In this document: piece by piece, positions 13,841 to 18,433 of the stretch
Layout: each line of letters begins with the position of its first letter
Position numbering within the stretch: position 1 is the first letter of the stretch
Assembly (NCBI GenBank): GCA_036564195.1
Contig: DATCLA010000046.1
Span: forward strand, 1-18,433
DNA: 18,433 nt
DNA from: DATCLA01 sp036564195
GTDB taxonomy: Bacteria; Bacillota; UBA4882; UBA8346
Reading direction: 5' to 3'
Notes under the pieces: model-generated
Databases searched by the model: none
Told to the model about the DNA's origin: nothing
What the model saw: the letters and a program-made list of their open reading frames with translations, nothing else
Translations under genes and position numbers: made by a program

Positions 13841-14752
13841 TCAGATTACAATGCCGGCCCCTAAGTCATTAAAAATCCGCCCCAGTTTGATCACACGCTC
13901 CAGCGGTAGTTGGGAACCATACCAGAATTCCGAATCGTAATGATACCCGGCCCTCAGAATCACCTCTCCCAAAACCGGGTAAACCGGTATATGCCGTGAT
14001 TTCTGCCGGGCGGAAACCGGCAACTTCAAATTGATTAGGGCGAGTTGGGGATATTGTTGAAAGAGCTCACACCAGATCAGCCGCCGGGAATCTCTGCGGA
14101 GCGGGAAAGTTTTAATTTTACCGCATTTAATAATAATCCTAGCCCCTTTATAATCAGCCGGCCAGTTTTGGGTTGTCTGCGGTGCCACGCCACTCTCAGC
14201 TAAAACTGTTTCAGCCGCCTGCTCCAGCAATTTGGCATTAGGACAAACTAAAGTCATAAACCTTACCTCCGGGGCGATTAGCCGGGCACAAGTCAGTCCC
14301 AAATTTCCTTCTTCCCAGACAATTAAGACTTTGACTCTTTGGGCAGGGATCTCGTAACTACGTAGCAGTGACCGGAAGCGGTCAATAAATAGTAACAGTT
14401 CCAAGGCCTTACCGTCACTAATGCCAGGGAAATATGGTTGATTTTTCAATTTAGCCGGGGGTAGCAGCGGTATCCCCGGATCCAGCCCCACAACTTTAAT
14501 CTGTTTTTGATATACTTCGTCCCATAACCGTTGCCACAACCGGTTCCTTTGCCGGCTTGACCAGACCAGTTCCTGGTTTTCCGGGACATTCCAGGCCCAG
14601 CCCCGAACTTTCTCCCGGGGCAGGACTCCGGTAACCTCACCGGCTTTCAATGGGCCATTAAAGTACTTCAACCTTAAGGGAAACCAGTTTAAACGCTTTA
14701 ACCATTCAGCTTCCGGCTCAATCATGGCAGAAATAAATCCAAAATGAACCAT
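13841..14752 (-). CDS. Uncharacterised protein with a Rossmann-like segment
   Basis: I do not recognise a named family. The 303-residue product is soluble, has no signal peptide, and is rich in Trp, Arg and Leu. Around residues 140-190 the run KVLIVWEEGNLGLTCARLIAP, followed by FMTLVCP, resembles a beta-alpha-beta dinucleotide-binding fold with a GNLG turn. An earlier VVGLDPGIPLLPP could be a second strand-loop. The start ATG 14752 has GGGGAGG 8 bases upstream. It lies downstream of the quinate-dehydrogenase-like gene and upstream of greA; the co-directional arrangement suggests a shared role, possibly in the same unknown process. A terminator-like hairpin overlaps its leader. Confidence 0.75.
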   Translation of the reverse strand: MVHFGFISAMIEPEAEWLKRLNWFPLRLKYFNGPLKAGEVTGVLPREKVRGWAWNVPENQELVWSSRQRNRLWQRLWDEVYQKQIKVVGLDPGIPLLPPAKLKNQPYFPGISDGKALELLLFIDRFRSLLRSYEIPAQRVKVLIVWEEGNLGLTCARLIAPEVRFMTLVCPNAKLLEQAAETVLAESGVAPQTTQNWPADYKGARIIIKCGKIKTFPLRRDSRRLIWCELFQQYPQLALINLKLPVSARQKSRHIPVYPVLGEVILRAGYHYDSEFWYGSQLPLERVIKLGRIFNDLGAGIVI

Positions 14753-14754
14753 AA

Positions 14755-14789
14755 AAACCGCCTCCCCTGAACAATATGAGCGGCGGCTT
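14755..14789 (-). promoter_or_regulatory. Terminator-like hairpin at the start of the unknown gene
   Basis: On the minus strand, AAGCCGCC (14782-14789) pairs with GGCGGTTT (14755-14762) around a 19-base loop, and the right arm runs into TTTTT directly before ATG 14752. The ribosome binding site GGGGAGG lies at the base of the loop and right arm. It could be a weak terminator of the upstream gene or a translational gate. Confidence 0.45.
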
Positions 14790-14804
14790 CCTAATATGCG
14801 GGCT

Positions 14805-15713
14805 TTATGAAGCTTTGAATGAGACCACTCTGGGATTAAACCCTAACCGATCCAATAATTGCAGATAATCTTCCTCCCTCAGTTCTTCGGAGCGTTTTCC
14901 CGAAAACGACACTAATAAAGCTTCCATCACATTCGTCCCAAAGGAACGACCGGCAATTTCCGGGGTTGAAGTGACTAACAACGCCACTCCCCGTTTTTCC
15001 AATTCCGCCAAATCGGCAGAGGTGACGGTATTGGTAACGATTATCTTTCCGTCCATCCGCCAAGGCATATACTTTTTAATATATAAAAAATCTCCGGCAA
15101 TAATGTCGGCAGTCTCATAATATCTGCTGTATTTGGCCTGGTTGACTTCTTGTTTGGAACCGGTGGGATAAAGCATTTTAAACGGTAACCGGGTAATCAC
15201 CGGAAGGAAAGCATTGGCTAAGTGTTGCAGCGTTTTTAAAGAAGTAATCGCTACCGGCAAACCCAAGGCAAAGATTAAATCACCGAAGAGCATCCGGCAC
15301 CCGGATTGGCTGAACGCCTCAGCCATTCCAAACCGGTCCACCGCAGAAACCATCAACACTTTTTTACCTTTCAACTCCAGTTTCAGATCAGCTTCGATAA
15401 AACTGACCACGCGGCGCTCCAACGTATTTTTTAAGCCGCTGCCGTCGACCACTGGAGTTTGCCGGGCCGCTTTTACCAGTCGGACAGCATCTTTAATCTC
15501 ATAACGCCGATTTCCGGCTACCAGATAGCGGTCAATTCCTCCCAAACCAAAGGCATCCACTTTTCCATCCAGAGAACTGATTAATTCAACGGCTTTATCC
15601 AAATTACCATCGGTACCGACCCGTTCGACGATTACTTTTTCTCCTAATATTGTAACTTCCGCACGGTGATCCCGGTTGGAGCTTCCTAAACTAACACTGA
15701 CAATTCGTTTCAC
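14805..15713 (-). CDS. Conserved protein often labelled quinate 5-dehydrogenase
   Basis: The 302-residue protein matches, from memory, a Firmicute family commonly annotated as quinate 5-dehydrogenase, without biochemical proof known to me. Characteristic runs include IVSVSLGSSNRDH (4-16), GKVDAFGLGGIDRYL, PVVDGSGLKNTLERRV, VLMVSAVDRFGMAEAF, FGDLIFALGLP and LPFKMLYPTG. The VLMVSAVDRFG region could be the strand and loop of a dinucleotide-binding domain, but the classic shikimate dehydrogenase motifs are not obvious. The start is GTG 15713 with GAGG about 8 bases upstream, 10 bases after the dusB stop, so it is probably in the dusB transcript. The catalytic activity should be regarded as unknown. 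Confidence 0.8.
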   Translation of the reverse strand: MKRIVSVSLGSSNRDHRAEVTILGEKVIVERVGTDGNLDKAVELISSLDGKVDAFGLGGIDRYLVAGNRRYEIKDAVRLVKAARQTPVVDGSGLKNTLERRVVSFIEADLKLELKGKKVLMVSAVDRFGMAEAFSQSGCRMLFGDLIFALGLPVAITSLKTLQHLANAFLPVITRLPFKMLYPTGSKQEVNQAKYSRYYETADIIAGDFLYIKKYMPWRMDGKIIVTNTVTSADLAELEKRGVALLVTSTPEIAGRSFGTNVMEALLVSFSGKRSEELREEDYLQLLDRLGFNPRVVSFKAS

Positions 15714-15723
15714 CGTTTCTTCC

Positions 15724-16713
15724 TCACCTTTCCAAAGGATAATTTCTGCCCTTTAAGTCTGCTTCATATGCGGCCAAAGCCTTGTCCAACTCCTTTTTGG
15801 TTGTCAAGGTATTAATTAAATCCCTCATTCGGGCTGCACCGGGTAATCCTTTAAAGTACCATGCTAAATGTTTTCGCATCTGCTTCACACCATGCCTCTC
15901 CCCGAAAAAGGCAACTTGTAATTCCAAATGTTGCCGGATGACCTGAAACCGTTCCTCCAGTGGAGGCTCGGGAAGTAACCGGCCCTCCTTAATATAGGTG
16001 GCAACCTGGGCGAAGAGCCAAGGACGCCCCAGAGCCGCCCGGCCGATCATCACTCCGTCACAGCCGGTCTCTTCCAACATTAACCGGGCAGCGGCAGGCG
16101 AATCCACATCACCGTTGCCAATCACCGGAATTCCGACTGCCTGTTTAACTAGGCGAATCCAATTCCAGTCCGCTTTTCCGTGATAAAATTGGTTTCTAGT
16201 CCGGCCGTGCACGGTTACGGCAGCCGCGCCGGAGGCTTCAGCGATCCGGGCTAATTCCAAAGCAGTGATCCGCTCTTCCTCCCAGCCCAGACGAAACTTG
16301 ACCGTAACCGGCAGGGAAACACTGCGCACAACCGTAGCGATGATCTCCGCGGCGAGCGGCAGATTATTCATTAAGGCCGCTCCTTCACCGTTCTTAACCA
16401 CCTTGGTTACAGGACACCCCATGTTTATATCAATAATATCCGCACCGGACGCTGCAATTACTTGGGCAGCCTCTGCCATTAACTCTGGTTTTGAACCGAA
16501 GATTTGGATGCTTAGCGGTCGCTCCGCCGGGTCCACGCCAATCATCTTCAGTGTCTTACTGCTGTTAAAATGTAGGGCAGCGGCACTGACCATCTCCCCG
16601 CAGAGCAATCCCGGACCGAATTGTTTGACTATTTTCCGAAACGGCGAATCGGTTATCCCCGCCATCGGAGCCAAGACCACCGGATTCGCTAACTTCACTG
16701 AACCAATTTGCAC
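15724..16713 (-). CDS. dusB: tRNA-dihydrouridine synthase B
   Basis: This flavoenzyme reduces specific uridines in tRNA to dihydrouridine using FMN and NADPH. Signatures: NPVVLAPMAGITDSPFR (residues 10-26), DIIDINMGCPVTKVVKNGEG (92-111, catalytic Cys100), VKFRLGW, VHGRTRNQFYHG, VIGNGDV and GVMIGRAALGRPWLF. The C-terminal HLAWYFKGLPGAARMR belongs to the RNA-binding helical domain. The frame is open to 16806, but GTG 16713 is preferred. It gives the family N-terminus (QIGSVKLANPVVLAPMAG), a 329-residue protein, and a GAGG site (16722-16725) 8 bases upstream. It leads the dusB / quinate-like / unknown group. Its FMN dependence makes the nearby riboflavin operon relevant, though not co-regulated. 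Confidence 0.96.
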   Translation of the reverse strand: MQIGSVKLANPVVLAPMAGITDSPFRKIVKQFGPGLLCGEMVSAAALHFNSSKTLKMIGVDPAERPLSIQIFGSKPELMAEAAQVIAASGADIIDINMGCPVTKVVKNGEGAALMNNLPLAAEIIATVVRSVSLPVTVKFRLGWEEERITALELARIAEASGAAAVTVHGRTRNQFYHGKADWNWIRLVKQAVGIPVIGNGDVDSPAAARLMLEETGCDGVMIGRAALGRPWLFAQVATYIKEGRLLPEPPLEERFQVIRQHLELQVAFFGERHGVKQMRKHLAWYFKGLPGAARMRDLINTLTTKKELDKALAAYEADLKGRNYPLER

Positions 16714-17022
16714 GTTTTTAACCTCAAAGCATCGTTTTATAAACTTAGTCGTAACCGCCGGTTCTTCCCTGACAATCCCACGGATCAAGTGTTCCACCAG
16801 TCCCAAATATTCGAAGTATCGCCCCGACTTTAAACAACTGACCGTATTTTTACCGATCCCGTTTTTGGGTTAATCAGTTCAAACCTGGACAATTGCTCTG
16901 TCTACGAAGTCCCATATCTATCCATTTAATTCCATATATTGGAGGACCAATCCAAAACGGATTCCTTCTCCTCTGCTAAAAGCCTATTATTAATTTAATT
17001 ATTGACCGCCTGAATCCTACAA
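16714..17022. other. Gap between the NIF3-like gene and dusB
   Basis: About 310 bases if dusB starts at GTG 16713. It holds an imperfect dyad around 16952-16976 (AATCC, 5-base loop, GGATT with partly paired GGA/TCC flanks), without a following T-run. I see no convincing promoter or terminator for either gene, and no RNA gene. Confidence 0.4.
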
Positions 17023-17805
17023 TTAACGATGGGTAAATAACGAGATAAACTCTTCAGAATCATCAAGTTGACAATAATTAAAGTTAGTATAATAATTACA
17101 TCCATAACAATCCGTGAAAAACTCGACCGGTTGTCCCAATCCCAAGCGAGCTTTTAATGTTTTAGCCAGCTGGGCCATAGCCGGTCTGGCCATTAAACTA
17201 TGCCCCAAATCAATTAACTGCATTTGATGGGCAGCAGCAAAACGCAGCGGTACCAGACTCAATTCACTGGAGATAATCGTATCGCATCCCGCCTCCTGGC
17301 AAATTTCCCAGATTTTTTTGTTATAGGGCAAAAAACCGGGACCGGCTGCGATTCCAACTTGCCTCACCGGAGCACAGAGTTCCCCATAATAAGGAATAAT
17401 ACTTTGGTCAACCGCTCGCTGACAACGTTCCAACAAATTGCGTAGAACCAGGTCCGTATTGCCGATTAGCACCTGTCCCTGCAGTCGCAGATTAGTCAAA
17501 CCGAGTTCTTTAGCAAAGGTAAGATTCACCCCATTAGGTGCATTATCCCAGGCAGTATGTAGTGCAATAATCCCGAGTTCCTTCTCGAGAAGTATTGCTT
17601 GGGCCTCCCCGCGCCAGGGGTGATAGGAAACGAGAATATTTACTCCTTTATTTACCGCGCTGGTGATAGTATACTTAGTCGGATCAATACAGACCCCCAA
17701 TCGAAGTAACATCACTTTATTACCCGGGGCAATATTTACAAAACCAGTGGTTGATAACTCAGGAGCCAGTTCTCTTAAAATTCCAATAAGGGTCGCAACC
17801 TCCAT
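17023..17805 (-). CDS. NIF3-like protein with altered metal site
   Basis: The 260-residue product resembles the NIF3/YbgI (DUF34) family, toroidal hexamers with a two-metal site and debated function. Matching blocks are ILVSYHPWRG (57-66), ALHTAWDNAPNGVN (81-94), GCDTIISSE (173-181) and LIDLGHSLMARP (197-208). Departures: the usual HHP is Tyr61-His62-Pro63, and the usual Glu four residues after the late His (His202) is Ala206, so two of the five expected ligands are gone. Asp87 is kept. The C-terminus carries C233, C236 and C245, which could form a replacement metal site. ATG 17805 is preferred to TTG 17826 because AAGGTGG lies 6 bases before it. A TATAAT promoter lies just upstream, and the gene is a single unit. 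Confidence 0.72.
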   Translation of the reverse strand: MEVATLIGILRELAPELSTTGFVNIAPGNKVMLLRLGVCIDPTKYTITSAVNKGVNILVSYHPWRGEAQAILLEKELGIIALHTAWDNAPNGVNLTFAKELGLTNLRLQGQVLIGNTDLVLRNLLERCQRAVDQSIIPYYGELCAPVRQVGIAAGPGFLPYNKKIWEICQEAGCDTIISSELSLVPLRFAAAHQMQLIDLGHSLMARPAMAQLAKTLKARLGLGQPVEFFTDCYGCNYYTNFNYCQLDDSEEFISLFTHR

Positions 17806-17849
17806 TTTAGCCCACCTTATTTCCAAATACCTATCCGTCCCGATATTTC

Positions 17850-17878
17850 ATTATAACACAGCGTTTTTATTACGACAA
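17850..17878 (-). promoter_or_regulatory. Promoter of the NIF3-like gene
   Basis: On the minus strand, TTGTCG (17873-17878), a 17-base spacer and a perfect TATAAT (17850-17855), about 45 bases before ATG 17805. Confidence 0.78.
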
Positions 17879-18000
17879 CCAAACTCACAAACCGGCTTTT
17901 ACTCTGTCCAATTAATTATTTTTGTGTGCAAGGGAACAAATAACCAGAAGTATACGTCTAAAATAAAATAAAATATATTAAAGAAAAGGAGGTTATCAAT

Positions 18001-18433
18001 TGAAACGCTTCTTGTTAATATTGGCGCTGTTTTGTTTGGTTTCATTGAATGTTTATCCGCTATTTGCCGCCCAGGATGCTTTTGAAGATTATTTACCAAT
18101 CCGTAGCGGAATGACTTTAACCTTCAATTACATAGTTGCCCATCTCGAAAAGAGTGACCGCCCGTGGAATATCGTTGTTACTAAAGAGTCTTTTCCCAAA
18201 TCCCTTACATTCACTTGGACCCGTCCGCAAAAAAAGGGAGAGCCGTTAACCGGAACCCGCACTTTAACGGATTTGAAGAGCAGCCGGAATTTCAACCCCT
18301 GGTTTAGAAATAATGAAACGAAAGTTACTACCGATACTGCACCCTGGGTTTCGGTACAAATATTACAGGAATTGCAGGAGAAAAATTCCGCTGATAACTT
18401 TCGTGAGGGCGGCAGCGGCGCTGTCAATTGGGC
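18001..18433 (+). CDS. Secreted protein of unknown function, 5' part
   Basis: An open frame of 144 codons runs off the right edge. TTG 18001 is the start because a strong AAAAGGAGGT (17984-17993) lies 7 bases before it and no ATG is near. The first 24 residues form a signal peptide: Lys-Arg, a Leu-rich core (FLLILALFCLVSLNV), then LFAAQD with cleavage probably after FAA. The mature part starts with DAFEDYLPIRSGMTLTFNY and is rich in beta-type and polar residues, as in exported lipoprotein-like or substrate-binding proteins. No family is recognised. It is divergent from the NIF3-like gene across a 195-base gap. Confidence 0.8.

Noticed and set aside
16714..16806. A 31-residue N-terminal extension of dusB.
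   Set aside because: The family begins at the QIGSVKL segment, and GTG 16713 has a well-placed ribosome site.
16265..16873. A 202-codon plus-strand open frame opposite dusB.
   Set aside because: It is a shadow of dusB, low in complexity and without a family match.
18128..18427. A minus-strand open frame opposite the secreted protein.
   Set aside because: The plus-strand frame has a strong ribosome site and signal peptide, and the minus-strand frame has neither.
1..18433. CRISPR array, insertion sequence, prophage or toxin-antitoxin pair.
   Set aside because: No regular direct repeats, transposase, integrase or paired small genes were seen.

Overview
The window looks like a chromosomal stretch of a Firmicute-type (Clostridia-like) bacterium. 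The evidence is strong AGGAGG-type ribosome binding sites, sigma-A promoters with exact 17-base spacers, hairpin plus T-run terminators, an FMN riboswitch in front of a ribD-ribE-ribBA-ribH operon, and a dusB...greA-lysS cluster of the kind found in anaerobic Firmicutes. The genus cannot be fixed from sequence alone. TGA is used as an ordinary stop (for example by dusB). I see no prophage, insertion sequence, CRISPR array or rRNA. Most of the window is housekeeping, and the interesting material is in details.

Left part (1-2235), plus strand: a damaged S-adenosylmethionine decarboxylase gene (speD/speH) sits directly before an intact pyruvoyl-dependent arginine decarboxylase (pdaD), forming a polyamine pair. 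Next comes a PflX-like radical SAM protein whose promoter places the transcript start on its own ATG, so the message is probably leaderless. An open minus-strand frame with a membrane helix runs off the left edge and may be a partial gene.

Middle left (2390-5460), minus strand: tRNA-Lys(TTT) and tRNA-Glu(TTC), each with its own near-perfect promoter, followed by one shared terminator. They lie downstream of purA and of a secreted coiled-coil M23 murein hydrolase, each of which also has its own promoter.

Centre (5900-9690), minus strand: the complete riboflavin operon ribD-ribE-ribBA-ribH. It is headed by a promoter, an FMN riboswitch and an intrinsic terminator. A 10-base complement between the aptamer 5' edge and the terminator base gives a ready antiterminator. 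Genes overlap or nearly touch, so the operon makes riboflavin from GTP and ribulose-5-phosphate under FMN feedback.

Right (9900-18433): a divergent plus-strand UDPGP-family nucleotidyltransferase converges on lysS at a shared bidirectional terminator. Then, on the minus strand, come lysS, greA (consensus promoter and structured leader), two poorly understood proteins (one of the family often labelled quinate 5-dehydrogenase), dusB and a NIF3-like protein with an altered metal site. A plus-strand secreted protein with a TTG start runs off the right edge.

I do not see a clearly new multi-gene system. The best leads are the altered NIF3-like protein, the pair of unknown genes between dusB and greA, the broken speD in front of pdaD, and the leaderless radical SAM gene.
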